Below, piece by piece: positions 25,606 through 34,583 of a stretch of DNA of 35,105 nt. The first letter of the stretch is position 1. Each line of letters starts with the position of its first letter. Position numbers and translations under genes: made by a program. The notes under the pieces are model-generated. The model saw only the letters and a program-made list of their open reading frames with translations. It did not search any database and was not told where the DNA came from. The stretch is from Lentisphaerota bacterium (GTDB lineage Bacteria; Verrucomicrobiota; Lentisphaeria; Victivallales; Victivallaceae), in the NCBI GenBank assembly GCA_015061725.1, contig SUVX01000039.1:1-35105 (forward strand), given 5' to 3'.

Positions 25606-26382
25606 TCAGAGATAAGGCTTGGTTTTTCTCCCGGCATCAGTCCAGGTCCCGGGCATAAGTCCGAGGGGAAGTGCCTCAACATGACCGTCAATAAAGACGG
25701 CATTGATCACGCCGCCGTGACGGATGAAGTTTGAGCCGACAGGACCGACACCGCCCGCACCGTTACCGGAGTTACTCGGCGAGATATGATATCCCGTACT
25801 GTCTCCGGCAATCATCACAAAAGAGGGTCTTTTTACAGAACTCCACTTGAACCAGCGGACATCGCTGCCGACAAACGCACACCGCCATTTATACATCTGG
25901 ATCAAATTACTTGTGGTATTTTTTCCATTGGTAGCCATTCCTGTATTCAGACCGTAATGAGTATAGGTATTCAAATTAACTTCTGCGGGACAACGCAAAA
26001 TACCGCCTTTGTCAACTTTTTGGGATTTGATGAATCCGGATGCCATCATCGTATATATCCAGTGCCAGCCGTACTGTCCTTTGGCAAAAGTGCCGCCGTA
26101 ATAGTAATCCCCGGTCCAGTAGGCGGGAAAGTAGTCTTCATAGGTCAGAGCATACTGCTGACAGGCAGAACCCAGCTGTTTGATATTATTGGCACAGGAA
26201 ATAAGTTTTCCGCGCTCGCGCGCCTTACTCAATGCGGGCATCAGCATCGCAGCCAATATTGCGATTATGGCAATGACAACGAGGAGTTCTATTAAGGTGA
26301 AGCAGTACTGCTTCACCTGCCCATGGGCAGGCTCCGGACAGTCACGCTCCCCCTTCCTGTTCTTCAATTCTGAGTGATTCAT
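25606..26382 (-). CDS. Prepilin-type protein with H-X9-DG motif and palindromic insert before FTLIEL
   Basis: The 258-residue product is a close paralog of the gene at 24580. It has FTLIELLVV plus helix, [57 protein letters not shown] and the tail RKTKPYL. The N-terminus ([27 protein letters not shown]) is partly encoded by two abutting perfect palindromes at 26296-26331, directly before FTLIEL. AGGAGGG lies 5 nt before ATG 26382, so the start is firm. It follows the LacI gene by 66 nt with no promoter seen between, and has its own terminator, so LacI and prepilin appear to form one unit. Confidence 0.88.
   Translation of the reverse strand: MNHSELKNRKGERDCPEPAHGQVKQYCFTLIELLVVIAIIAILAAMLMPALSKARERGKLISCANNIKQLGSACQQYALTYEDYFPAYWTGDYYYGGTFAKGQYGWHWIYTMMASGFIKSQKVDKGGILRCPAEVNLNTYTHYGLNTGMATNGKNTTSNLIQMYKWRCAFVGSDVRWFKWSSVKRPSFVMIAGDSTGYHISPSNSGNGAGGVGPVGSNFIRHGGVINAVFIDGHVEALPLGLMPGTWTDAGRKTKPYL
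26296..26331. repeat. Two abutting perfect palindromes inside a prepilin gene
   Basis: A 22-bp palindrome (26296-26317, centre GCAGTACTGC) overlaps by two bases a 16-bp palindrome (26316-26331, centre CCCATGGG). They are coding and are read as roughly PAHGQVKQY just ahead of FTLIEL. Confidence 0.9.
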
Positions 26383-26448
26383 TTTTCCCTCCTGTTTTTT
26401 GGGTTTTAAAAGTTTATATAAAAAGAACATCTTGTTTTTTTTGCTCAA

Positions 26449-27513
26449 TCAATCCCCCGTGACCAATTCTCCGTAATCGGCGGGAATAAAATTCCATTTG
26501 CAGCATCGATGCTGAGGAGTTGGATCTTCTGTCAACTGTAAAATCTGTTCACAGAGCATTTCTGCTTCTCTATCCAGATTGCGGTAAAGCCAGTTGACTC
26601 CTTTGTGCAGCGGCGGCACAAGCTGACTTGTTGTCCCCATTGAGTAAATGGAAAAATCTTTTCCGGGTGTTCTGCCGCGCCGGACCAATTCATCATAAAG
26701 TGCCATTGCAGAACGTCCGCTGCAGAAAAAATTATGAAATTTCTCTAATTCCTCAAAATGATCCTGCAGAAAAAGGTGTGCAACGCGATAAGCATCATCA
26801 GGGTAAATCAGAGAACCGTCACCGAAAAGACAAACCGGGAATTCTCCCAGATCCATACCGAGAGCTGCCGCATTTTTTTTGATATCAGCAATCTTGACCC
26901 GCGTGGAATTGTTGTTGTTGCCGAAATAAACAGTTTTTTTCCAATATTTTTCCGGTATGGTCATAAGAGCCTGCCGGTAAGAATCCTGAGCATCTCTGCC
27001 AAAATACGAAAGCCAGTGAAAATCAGGAAACGGAAGCTGCATGCTTGAATTCAACAGCAGAATCAGACGCGGACTGAGTTTGTGCAGCAATTCCAGAGAT
27101 TGTCCCCGCATCAGCCCGCCGCCGATAACATAAACATCTGCCTCTCCGGATTTGAGCATGTTACGGACATTTGCGACGAGATTTTCAGGCGAAAAATCCA
27201 CCCGGATCAACTCAAGGATATAACCGTTGCTCTGCAGGATATCGCACATCTTATGCACGAAAACATTACCGCCTGACACCAGATCGTGCTGCATTCTCCC
27301 CAGCAGGAATGCCACTCTGTAAGTTTTTAAATAACTCCCTGCCTTGCGGGCGCTGCGTGATTTGAATCCGCAACTTTCTGCCAGAAGACGGATCTCCTGA
27401 CGTTTCTCCCGGCTGATACGCCACGCCTGTTCCGGATTCAACGCCCGGGATACCGTTGCAGGACTCACCCCTGCCATCCGGGCTATCTGAACAGCTGTGA
27501 CGGTGTTTTTCAT
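26449..27513 (-). CDS. LacI-family transcriptional regulator, module 2
   Basis: The 354-residue product starts [27 protein letters not shown], a LacI helix-turn-helix. A periplasmic-binding-protein-like sensor domain (about 65-340) follows: [53 protein letters not shown]. It probably binds a sugar released by the linked secreted enzymes and controls its own module. It is colinear with and clearly similar to the regulator at 31449. ATG 27513 is chosen because the HTH begins there, and a longer frame from 27579 runs through the promoter. The ribosome site (CGGA) is weak. Confidence 0.92.
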   Translation of the reverse strand: MKNTVTAVQIARMAGVSPATVSRALNPEQAWRISREKRQEIRLLAESCGFKSRSARKAGSYLKTYRVAFLLGRMQHDLVSGGNVFVHKMCDILQSNGYILELIRVDFSPENLVANVRNMLKSGEADVYVIGGGLMRGQSLELLHKLSPRLILLLNSSMQLPFPDFHWLSYFGRDAQDSYRQALMTIPEKYWKKTVYFGNNNNSTRVKIADIKKNAAALGMDLGEFPVCLFGDGSLIYPDDAYRVAHLFLQDHFEELEKFHNFFCSGRSAMALYDELVRRGRTPGKDFSIYSMGTTSQLVPPLHKGVNWLYRNLDREAEMLCEQILQLTEDPTPQHRCCKWNFIPADYGELVTGD

Positions 27514-27550
27514 GAAAAATAAATCCGGTTGATACGATCTTTTATCATAT

Positions 27551-27593
27551 AATATAAATGCAATCAACCTGAAATGCAAATTTTTTGCACAAA
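27551..27593 (-). promoter_or_regulatory. Promoter and putative autoregulatory operator of LacI gene (module 2)
   Basis: On the minus strand TTGCAT (27579-27574), 17 nt, TATATT (27556-27551). The dyad TGCAAATTTTTTGCA (27575-27589) covers the -35. A 22-bp stretch (27572-27593) is identical to 32561-32582 before the other LacI gene. Confidence 0.65.
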
Positions 27594-27929
27594 ACAGGAT
27601 TTAAAACACATTATTTCATTGATACGCTGAACAATATAAAAATTTTCTGCGCGCATATTTCCCATCTTCGGCACTTACACGCGCTGAAGCAGTAAGCCTG
27701 TCTTATCAGTCATCTGCTCTGGGTGTGTATGGTAGAAATCAACCGGCATTTAATGGACAAAGTGGACCAGGTGGACAAAAATGGACTTTTCTGCATTACT
27801 GCCCAAAAAGAAAAGTCGTCCACATGGTCCATCGGGTCCATTGAAAACTCTTTTTTTGCGTATTTCTGTCACAAAACCGTCAATGAACCCTTTTGTTTCA
27901 GCAGTCAATCAAAAGAGAGCATATTTTCT
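27594..27929. other. Intergenic region between modules
   Basis: The gap between the LacI promoter and the end of the third DUF4838 gene. It holds the GGAC-rich repeat (27741-27857). Nothing recognisable was found in 27594-27740 or 27858-27929 apart from a weak AGAGA/TCTCT hairpin over the DUF4838 stop. Confidence 0.6.
27741..27857 (+). repeat. GGAC-rich dyad repeat, copy A
   Basis: GGAC/GGACC motifs spaced about nine bases occupy the left arm, and GTCC/GGTCC motifs the right arm, around TCTGCATTACTGC. The whole can fold into a long hairpin. It ends TCCATTGAAAACTCTTTTTT. The same blocks, in the same order and orientation, recur at 34753-34861. Confidence 0.8.
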
Positions 27930-30344
27930 CTATAGATCAACTTTTATGCCGTCTGATCTGACAGCGACAACTGTATCAATATAAATCGCATTTTCTTTGG
28001 TTGACCCTTTGACGTAGGCAGGCCCTGTGAATTTAGCCCGGAACCAGATTTGCTCCCAGGTATTATCCTTATCATCACCGTAAGTCAAAGTATACCAGGT
28101 GTTGGTTCTGGCATTGATACCCCAGCCGTGTCCCCAAAAATTAGAGCGTATTCCCAGAACGATCTTTCCCGGGATACGATACCAATGGTATTTTTCATCT
28201 TCCGGAACTTTTTTGAGAAACAAACTGATTCTTTTTTTGTTGCTTGCCATATGAAACGCTGTTGTCCGGAAACGATATTTTCCCGGCATGACTTTGTTGA
28301 CGCCGTGACTTGCAGGATTCTTACTTGCAGATTTAAGCACCAATCCCTGAATGGACTCAGGATCCCTGACAATAGAACAGTTCAAAGATTTATCCGGTCT
28401 GAAATAACTATGATTGGCAATGCGGATATTATGTCTGGAAATATGACTGAATTCCCGGGGAACAACCGGCAGAATTTCAATCTCTTTAAATTTCTGTTCA
28501 AATAATTTATCAGACTTTTCAGGCTTCTCGCAGGCATAACGGCGAATATTGTTCCGGACAAGTGTTTTACACTCGCGAATCAACTGTTTCCTGTTGATTC
28601 CGGCTTTTGTAAACTTCTCTTCAAAGTTGGGCCAGCGCGCCAATACCGCCCAGATTGGAGTAATCAATTCACTGTTGATACGTTGTTTTCTGCGGCTGTC
28701 TCCGGTGGCTGCAGCGGCAGCTTTGAAATCGTTGTACATGGAGAGCATAAAATCAGCCGTTGCAAACTGCCACTCTCCAACAATGTGCGTCGAAGCTTTC
28801 TGCGGATCTTTCGCAACGCCTTCACGGATAAGTTTGAAGTATTTATACATAATGGGGGCAGCAGTTTTCCCGTAATAATTCTCAATGAATATTTGAGCAG
28901 ATTTCTCAGGGTCCTTATCAGGATCCACAAGAAGTTTTCCTGCCACATAATAGTTGAGCATCATAAAGTTCTGAGGCTTGTGACCATCGATTTCAGCCTC
29001 AATAAAAAGAGCATTTATACCATGACGCAGAAAATATTTAAAATCAGGTTTTAAAGCATCAAACACCGTTTCAATTCGCGGCGGATCAAAATAAACGCCA
29101 CTTAAATTCCAATAGTCCCAGCACATTTTAACATGGGGCGTACCGAATTTTGTCCAATCCCGGAAATACTGGAGAGCTTCCGGATCACGGACCTTTTCGA
29201 TAGGACGGAAAGGATCACGGGTCGTAAAAGTATCACACAGACGGAATAAAATGTTTTTCTCTGGAATAATCTTCCGGGGCGGTTTTCTGCCTCCTGTCGC
29301 ATGAGCCTGAATACGGATAATGATATCCGGATATTCTTTACGGATATTTTTTGCTATGTAATTTGCAAAATCCACATACAACCCGGTATCCGAACCATCA
29401 TACGCAGCAATTTTCCGGCAATTTTCACATTGACAGAAATAAGGAGAAGCATCCAAACGGGTGACATCGTAAACTGTAGACCATTCATCAGGTCCCCTGC
29501 GGGAACGATCTTTTTTAATCATTTGCCGCAGTGAATTCAAGGCGTGTCTGCGCACCTCCGGATTGCTCATGCAAATGTCTCCGCGCATGGTAAAGGAACC
29601 GGGGCGAACCCGTTCACCTGAAGAATTCATCGCAAAATACTCCGGATGACTGTCATAAAGCTTCGGATTCACATAGAGACTCATTGTATGCCATTCCGGC
29701 CAATGACAGAGATTGAAAACCCGTCCGACATAATAAGGATAAACACTTTTGCAGTTGTTGCCGTTGATTCTGCGGCGTAAAACCCAAAGTTTATAACTTT
29801 CTATGACTTCAGGTGTTGCCCATACGGAATATTTGTGTCCTGTCCGCTGCATTACATCAGGGATACTGTCAAAAATAACCCGCCCGACAAAAGCCGGTTT
29901 ACGTTTTTCATTAAATACAGGAAATTTTCTGCAAGGTGCCGGTATCAAGGTTTCGTCAAAAGCAAGAAACTCCACGCCCAACTGCTCCAACATCTCATAG
30001 ACGCCGTAAAGAACTCCGGCAGGACGTCCGCCCGCAATAATCAAGTCATCTCCCGAGGTTTTTAAAACCCATTCTTCCTCGTCCAATTTTGAGCAGTTGA
30101 TTTTATTTTGCTCAGCATATTTTGTTCTACCCAGATATACAACAGATTTTCCCCTGCTCTGCTGCTCTGATATTTTAATAAGTTTTCTGCCGAAAATCTT
30201 CTGCCAGAAAAGCTGCAGCTCGCTCTCGGCACGAACTTCAAGCCGGGAAGGTTTTTCCCCCGTAACAAGATAACCGGGAACCGGAACACCGGAAACAGCA
30301 GCAGTCATCAGAAAAACCGATAACAGTAAAATTTTTTTGCTCAT
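27930..30344 (-). CDS. Secreted DUF4838 protein (glycoside-hydrolase-like), copy 3
   Basis: The 804-residue product (signal peptide MSKKILLLSVFLMTAAVSG) is a more distant paralog of the two proteins at 19741-24564. It shares HPEYFAMNSSGERVRPGSF, the C-x-C-x2-C motif (C304, C306, C309), YPDIIIRIQ, PPRIETVFDALKPDFKYF and the C-terminal FWGHGWGIN and KFTGPAYVKGSTKENAIYID. A role in glycan processing is inferred only from the family. Two ATGs are adjacent; 30344 leaves about six bases after AGGA and is preferred to 30347. It lies 56 nt after the prepilin gene at 30401 and is the last gene of module 1. Confidence 0.85.
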   Translation of the reverse strand: MSKKILLLSVFLMTAAVSGVPVPGYLVTGEKPSRLEVRAESELQLFWQKIFGRKLIKISEQQSRGKSVVYLGRTKYAEQNKINCSKLDEEEWVLKTSGDDLIIAGGRPAGVLYGVYEMLEQLGVEFLAFDETLIPAPCRKFPVFNEKRKPAFVGRVIFDSIPDVMQRTGHKYSVWATPEVIESYKLWVLRRRINGNNCKSVYPYYVGRVFNLCHWPEWHTMSLYVNPKLYDSHPEYFAMNSSGERVRPGSFTMRGDICMSNPEVRRHALNSLRQMIKKDRSRRGPDEWSTVYDVTRLDASPYFCQCENCRKIAAYDGSDTGLYVDFANYIAKNIRKEYPDIIIRIQAHATGGRKPPRKIIPEKNILFRLCDTFTTRDPFRPIEKVRDPEALQYFRDWTKFGTPHVKMCWDYWNLSGVYFDPPRIETVFDALKPDFKYFLRHGINALFIEAEIDGHKPQNFMMLNYYVAGKLLVDPDKDPEKSAQIFIENYYGKTAAPIMYKYFKLIREGVAKDPQKASTHIVGEWQFATADFMLSMYNDFKAAAAATGDSRRKQRINSELITPIWAVLARWPNFEEKFTKAGINRKQLIRECKTLVRNNIRRYACEKPEKSDKLFEQKFKEIEILPVVPREFSHISRHNIRIANHSYFRPDKSLNCSIVRDPESIQGLVLKSASKNPASHGVNKVMPGKYRFRTTAFHMASNKKRISLFLKKVPEDEKYHWYRIPGKIVLGIRSNFWGHGWGINARTNTWYTLTYGDDKDNTWEQIWFRAKFTGPAYVKGSTKENAIYIDTVVAVRSDGIKVDL

Positions 30345-30400
30345 CATTCTTCCTTTGTGTTTTATTTATTTGGTATTCTTACGTTTAATACAGCGTTCCT

Positions 30401-31408
30401 TTAAAAATACGGTTTCAGTTTGCGGCTCTCGCCATCCCACCCGCCCGGCATAAGTGCCAACGGCAGAGTTTCTGCATGACCATCAACAAAAACGGCATTG
30501 ATCACGCCGCCGTGTCTCAAAAAACGGGAACCCTCCGGACCGGGTTCGTCACTGTTGGAATTTGCCGGATCAATTTGATATCCGGAAGGGGAACAATCTC
30601 CGGCAAGCATAACATGACTTGCTCTTTTCATTGAACTTACTTTGACCCATAATTGATCGGCAGTAATGTTCCACGTTCCGATTTTTTTCATTGCCGAAGC
30701 AACGGCATTGTGCCGCAAACCGCGATTAAGTCCGAAATGCGTATCAGAATTGCGTTGGATTTCTGCAGCGCATCCCAATTCGCCGCCTTTGCTGACTTTT
30801 TCAGGCTTGACCAGTTTAATTGACATCAAGGTTTCAACCCAGTTAAAACCATTCCATGTATTCCGGTTGTAACGAGTTTCGTCTGCATAATAATTTTCAG
30901 CCTGCCAATGGCAGGGGAAAAATTCATTGTAAGTGGTTGAATAAGTCATTGCAACCACTCCCAGCTGCTTGATATTATTGGCGCATGAAATCAGTTTTCC
31001 CCGCTCCCGTGCTTTGCTCAACGCCGGCATAAGCATCGCCGCAAGTATTGCAATAATTGCAATGACAACCAGCAGTTCTATGAGAGTAAAGGGGGAGAGA
31101 TTGGGGGACAGCGAAAACTTTCTTTTCACGAGAAAAGAAGGTTTTCGCTTTCCCCCAAACCCCCTTTCACTTTCAAAGAAAAGCGGGGTATTTTGTTGTT
31201 GGGCGAAACCAGCCGTATTCTGCGGCGCACCGATATCCGTTTTTGTCCGTTGTTGTCCGTTGTTGTCCGTTTTTAACGCGCCGCCCCACAAAGACAGCAT
31301 GCCGCAGCAGTTATACAAAACACCTGTTTTACAAGCAGCATTCACCGGCAATTCAATCAAAGTAAAACGGCGGTACATTTTTTCTTGTTTTTGAGATTTC
31401 ACGTTCAT
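30401..31408 (-). CDS. Prepilin-type protein with duplicated FTLIEL caused by an in-frame repeat element
   Basis: The 335-residue product is a paralog of the other two complete prepilin-type proteins, with a 92-residue extra block. FTLIEL appears at 15-20 (followed by [13 protein letters not shown], no helix) and again at 107-112 (followed by [14 protein letters not shown] and the normal protein). The block between them (31366-31091) is the hairpin/decamer element read without a stop: [40 protein letters not shown]. The C-terminus has [16 protein letters not shown] (H-X9-DG) and RKLKPYF. If the first motif were cut by a prepilin peptidase the helix would be buried about 100 residues inside, so the protein may not be exported normally. 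ATG 31408 follows GGAG by six bases. Member of the LacI-prepilin-DUF4838 module. Confidence 0.85.
   Translation of the reverse strand: MNVKSQKQEKMYRRFTLIELPVNAACKTGVLYNCCGMLSLWGGALKTDNNGQQRTKTDIGAPQNTAGFAQQQNTPLFFESERGFGGKRKPSFLVKRKFSLSPNLSPFTLIELLVVIAIIAILAAMLMPALSKARERGKLISCANNIKQLGVVAMTYSTTYNEFFPCHWQAENYYADETRYNRNTWNGFNWVETLMSIKLVKPEKVSKGGELGCAAEIQRNSDTHFGLNRGLRHNAVASAMKKIGTWNITADQLWVKVSSMKRASHVMLAGDCSPSGYQIDPANSNSDEPGPEGSRFLRHGGVINAVFVDGHAETLPLALMPGGWDGESRKLKPYF
31091..31341 (-). repeat. Hairpin/decamer repeat element, full coding copy
   Basis: From the FTLIEL side outward: a hairpin (31101-31127 with 31132-31158, ACGA loop, 25 of 27 paired), the linker ending TATTTTGTTGTTGGGCG, four 10-bp units at 31237-31276, and a GC-rich part to about 31341. 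31209-31325 matches 1-117 nearly perfectly, and the hairpin half matches 16385-16480. Confidence 0.88.
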
Positions 31409-31448
31409 TTCAAACTCCATGCATATATAAACAAAGTAGATAGATAAA

Positions 31449-32501
31449 TCATGTTGTCTGCGGCTGTGCCGGAATAAAACTCCATTTGCAAACATTACGC
31501 TGCGGCGTCGGATCATCCACCAATCTTAAAATTTGCTCACACAGAATTTCTGCTTCACGGTCAAGATTGCGGCAAATAAAATTGATACCATTTTCAAGAG
31601 GCGGCAACAGAGAGCTTTTCAGATAATAAGTCAGCAGAAAAAAATCTTTCCCGGGAACTTTTCCGCTGCAAACAAGTTCATCATAAAGCGCAAACGCACA
31701 CCTCCCGCCGCAGAAAAAGACCCGGTATTCTTTCAGGCGGTCAAAATTTTCTTTCAAATATCTCCGGGCATACCGGTAAACATTCTCAGGGCGAATAAAG
31801 GAACCATCCCCAAAAAGAAACGCGGGGAATCCTCCCAGGTCAACATTCAGATCAGCAGCACATTTTCTGAAATTTTTAATTTTCCATTGGGAAGAAAAAT
31901 TATTATTTCCCAAAAAAGCAGCACGTCCGTACATTTCAGACGGAACAGCTTCAAGAGCCTGTTCAAGCGCCGACTGCGGATCTCTTTCAAAATATGACAA
32001 CCAATGAAAATCCGGATAATCCGACGGGAACTCATAGTTTGTGAGAAGAATCAGGCGGGAACTTAATTTCCGCAGAAGTTCAAGAGACTGTCCGTTAAGC
32101 AGCCCTCCGCCAATCACATAGACATCAGCGCTATCTGACCGAAGGATATTCCGCACACTTGCAACCAATTTTTTTGATGAAAAATCAATTTTGATAAGTT
32201 GAAGAGTATAACCGCTTGCCTGAAGAATATCGCAAAGTTTCGGCAAAAGCACATTGCCGTCTGTCACTAAATCGTAATCCATCCTTCCGAGAAGCATGGC
32301 AACTCTGAATGTTTTTAAGAAGTTCCCCGCTTTCCGGGCAATACAGGATGTAAAACCCAGATCATGTGCCAAAGTCCGAATTTTATCCCGTTTTTCCTTA
32401 CTGATACGCCAGGACTGTTTTGGATTCAATGCCCGGGATACCGTCGCAAGACTTACTCCGGCAAGTTTGGCAATTTGTGCAGTTGTCACTTTTTTACTCA
32501 T
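31449..32501 (-). CDS. LacI-family transcriptional regulator, module 1
   Basis: The 350-residue product has [32 protein letters not shown] and the same sensor layout as the regulator at 26449 ([57 protein letters not shown]), so the two are paralogs. It likely controls itself, the prepilin gene 40 nt downstream and the DUF4838 gene. Start ATG 32501; a weak GAG lies 5 nt upstream. Since the DNA-reading helix ([12 protein letters not shown]) is almost the same in both regulators, cross-talk between the two modules is likely. Confidence 0.92.
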   Translation of the reverse strand: MSKKVTTAQIAKLAGVSLATVSRALNPKQSWRISKEKRDKIRTLAHDLGFTSCIARKAGNFLKTFRVAMLLGRMDYDLVTDGNVLLPKLCDILQASGYTLQLIKIDFSSKKLVASVRNILRSDSADVYVIGGGLLNGQSLELLRKLSSRLILLTNYEFPSDYPDFHWLSYFERDPQSALEQALEAVPSEMYGRAAFLGNNNFSSQWKIKNFRKCAADLNVDLGGFPAFLFGDGSFIRPENVYRYARRYLKENFDRLKEYRVFFCGGRCAFALYDELVCSGKVPGKDFFLLTYYLKSSLLPPLENGINFICRNLDREAEILCEQILRLVDDPTPQRNVCKWSFIPAQPQTT

Positions 32502-32539
32502 AACATCTCACTTTTTACGATCCGTCACTTCACTTGTAT

Positions 32540-32582
32540 AATATAAAAAAAACTGTTTTAAAATGCAAATTTTTTGCACAAA
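32540..32582 (-). promoter_or_regulatory. Promoter and putative autoregulatory operator of LacI gene (module 1)
   Basis: On the minus strand TTGCAT (32568-32563), 17 nt, TATATT (32545-32540), the same layout as the other LacI promoter. The dyad TGCAAATTTTTTGCA (32564-32578) overlaps the -35. Confidence 0.65.
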
Positions 32583-32583
32583 C

Positions 32584-32633
32584 TAAAAAAAAACTGCTTC
32601 AAAACCCTTATAACAAAAGAGTTTCGAAGCAGT
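32584..32633 (-). terminator. Rho-independent terminator of the metallophosphoesterase gene
   Basis: On the minus strand the stem ACTGCTTCGAAAC / GTTTTGAAGCAGT (12 of 13 paired, 32593-32633) is followed by nine T. It insulates the LacI promoter just beyond. Confidence 0.85.
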
Positions 32634-32653
32634 ATATTGTGCAAATTTTTATT

Positions 32654-33748
32654 TTATTCAAGCGTAAAAGTAAATTCGTTTCTCTTATCGGTTTTCCATG
32701 CAAGGTATCTGGTGCTGGGAGAAATCGCAAAAAGCGGAGAGAAAGTTTTTGCTTTAACGGTCTTTTTGTCAGGCATGAATTCCAGCAGACGGAGCCAGCC
32801 GTCTCCGCCGTTGCCTTCAAATCCGCCGCCGATGGCCTGCGTGTTGAACGCCATCTGCGCAACGCTCTTGCCGGAGCTGTTTTTCGTCATTGAAAATCCG
32901 ACACTTGCCGCCCAGTTATCAGGCTTGCAGACGTGTCCGCAGATGACCATGCGGATATTTTTTGCAGGATATACCAATTTTTTATAAATTGCCTCTCCGG
33001 CATTGCCGCCCTGCTTGTTGAGGACATATTTTTCATCCTGAATACGTTCTCCGGTACCGTAAATGTAAGAGTGGGTCAGGATAATTCCGATGTGATTGGC
33101 GAAACGGGGATCATCCGCAATTTTCTTTGCCCAGGCAAGCACGGCATCACTGGGCGCAAACTGCAGCGTAATGATGAGAAACTTGCGGTTATCAGGATAC
33201 GGTGCGGTAAATTCCCGGGCGGAGTTTTCCATCGTCCGCACGCCGAAAGTGTTGGGACCGCACTCAATCAACTGTTTGCGTGAAAGCGGATTCCTGTCGG
33301 TGGGAAAATAGTCATTGTAGCGCGTGGTGCGGTTTTCTGCACTGCGGACACCGTAATCGTGATTACCGGTGCAGAGCGTATACGGCACATAACCGTCAAG
33401 GCGTTTCATCAGTTTGGAAAAGCCTTCCCACTGCTCTTTACCGATTAAATTTTTTGCTCTGCCGACGATACCGTATCCGTTGAAATAAACAAGGTCTCCG
33501 GTAAAAAACACCTGCTGAATTTTCAAAGTATCCACGTTGTCAACAATCCAGGCATTCATCAAGTCAAGGATTCCGTGATTGCGTGAAAAACGGGTATAAG
33601 TCTGCACATCAGGCACAACGACCATACTCCACGAAGCCGGATTCGACAACGCAGGCGGCGTATATTTCGCTTTTTTCGCTTTCACAGGGGCAGCACAAAG
33701 GACTGCGGCAGCAAATAAAACCAACAGTAAAGAAACTTTTCGGAACAT
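32654..33748 (-). CDS. Secreted calcineurin-like metallophosphoesterase
   Basis: The 364-residue product has signal peptide MFRKVSLLLVLFAAAVLCAA and the five metallophosphoesterase blocks: VVPDVQTY (D47), FFTGDLVYFNG (D85), CTGNHDYG (N129-D131), ILTHSYIYG and MVICGHVC. The first block has D-V-Q where D-x-H is usual, a substitution common in the secreted subgroup related to purple acid phosphatases. It probably removes phosphate outside the cytoplasm; the substrate is unknown. GGAGGG lies 5 nt before the ATG. It has its own promoter and terminator. Confidence 0.9.
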   Translation of the reverse strand: MFRKVSLLLVLFAAAVLCAAPVKAKKAKYTPPALSNPASWSMVVVPDVQTYTRFSRNHGILDLMNAWIVDNVDTLKIQQVFFTGDLVYFNGYGIVGRAKNLIGKEQWEGFSKLMKRLDGYVPYTLCTGNHDYGVRSAENRTTRYNDYFPTDRNPLSRKQLIECGPNTFGVRTMENSAREFTAPYPDNRKFLIITLQFAPSDAVLAWAKKIADDPRFANHIGIILTHSYIYGTGERIQDEKYVLNKQGGNAGEAIYKKLVYPAKNIRMVICGHVCKPDNWAASVGFSMTKNSSGKSVAQMAFNTQAIGGGFEGNGGDGWLRLLEFMPDKKTVKAKTFSPLFAISPSTRYLAWKTDKRNEFTFTLE

Positions 33749-33806
33749 TTTTCCCTCCGGTAAAAAAATTAAACCCCAATCTGTAAATATACAGTTATTG
33801 GAGTGT

Positions 33807-33835
33807 AATATATACCGGATTTATATTCTTTTCAA
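33807..33835 (-). promoter_or_regulatory. Promoter of the metallophosphoesterase gene
   Basis: On the minus strand TTGAAA (33835-33830), 17 nt, TATATT (33812-33807). A small dyad CTGTAAATATACAG (33781-33794) lies between it and the gene and might be an operator. Confidence 0.55.
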
Positions 33836-33860
33836 GTTTCAAGTTGAAGTAACACCGGTT

Positions 33861-34091
33861 TTACGGTGCAACGCACTGCAGAAACCACAGCGGATTTTCA
33901 GCTGCGGCAGAAGAATAAGAATCTTTTGATGATCTGAAAATTTCTTCACAGATACCGGCAGCGATCTCTCCGGTATAATCCGGACGCGCATCATGCTCCG
34001 GATAATCGGCACCCAGAAGCATGAACGCCAGAACGGCAATTCCCGCCATCAGCAGGAGCCGCTTGAAAAAATCTTTTTTGCGTTCACTCAT
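33861..34091 (-). CDS. Small single-pass membrane protein of unknown function
   Basis: The 76-residue product has a basic N-terminus (MSERKKDFFKR), one membrane helix (LLLMAGIAVLAFMLLGA, about 12-28) and an acidic tail ending ENPLWFLQCVAP. AAGG precedes the ATG, which overlaps the mraZ stop by four bases, so it is coupled to mraZ. In the usual division cluster mraZ is followed by rsmH and ftsL. Size, position and single helix loosely recall FtsL, but no coiled coil is present and I do not assign it. Confidence 0.7.
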   Translation of the reverse strand: MSERKKDFFKRLLLMAGIAVLAFMLLGADYPEHDARPDYTGEIAAGICEEIFRSSKDSYSSAAAENPLWFLQCVAP

Positions 34092-34564
34092 TTTGCACCT
34101 TCAGTTAAAGAATTGTATTCCAGTTGACGTTGTTTTTCAAGTTGGAGATCCGCCTCGTCCATCTCGGCATCAAATTTTTCAGCAGTCCAGATTTCCACAC
34201 CGATTTCCACGCCGACGACACAAGCCTCAACGCCGGGCAGAAGACCGGTCAGTTTGCGGAACCTTTCAGGAAGAGTCACCCTCCCCTGACGGGTTAGCAC
34301 AGTGGACATCGTCAAACTTCCGTAACGCCGGAGAGAACGCCGGGCGGCAAAACTTGCCCCCACGTTATCCGCATCTGCAATTTCACGCGCACGCATTTCG
34401 CGATAAGTTTCCTCAGGATAGAGGGCAACCGCCCCTTCCGGCAGAACATACATCACGACTTCGCCGTTGCATTTACGCAAAAAATCATCAACCCACCGCT
34501 GAGTCAGACGGATTCGTCCGTTGGCATCAATCCGACACCTTTCTTCACCGCAGAACTCCAACAT
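34088..34564 (-). CDS. mraZ: MraZ-family transcriptional regulator
   Basis: The 158-residue product has the two MraZ/AbrB-type half-domains. The first has RIDANGRIRLTQRW (DxxxR motif D13-R17), the second STVLTRQGRVTLPERFRKLTGL, where Thr replaces the usual Asp (T91-R95). MraZ proteins repress their own promoter through tandem 10-bp-spaced boxes, and such boxes are present upstream (34611-34650). AGGA lies 8 nt before ATG 34564; a longer frame to 34639 would cross the boxes. No rsmH, ftsL or ftsI follows, so the gene is outside a dcw cluster. Confidence 0.85.
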   Translation of the reverse strand: MLEFCGEERCRIDANGRIRLTQRWVDDFLRKCNGEVVMYVLPEGAVALYPEETYREMRAREIADADNVGASFAARRSLRRYGSLTMSTVLTRQGRVTLPERFRKLTGLLPGVEACVVGVEIGVEIWTAEKFDAEMDEADLQLEKQRQLEYNSLTEGAK

Positions 34565-34583
34565 AAGGATTTTCCTGATTTTC

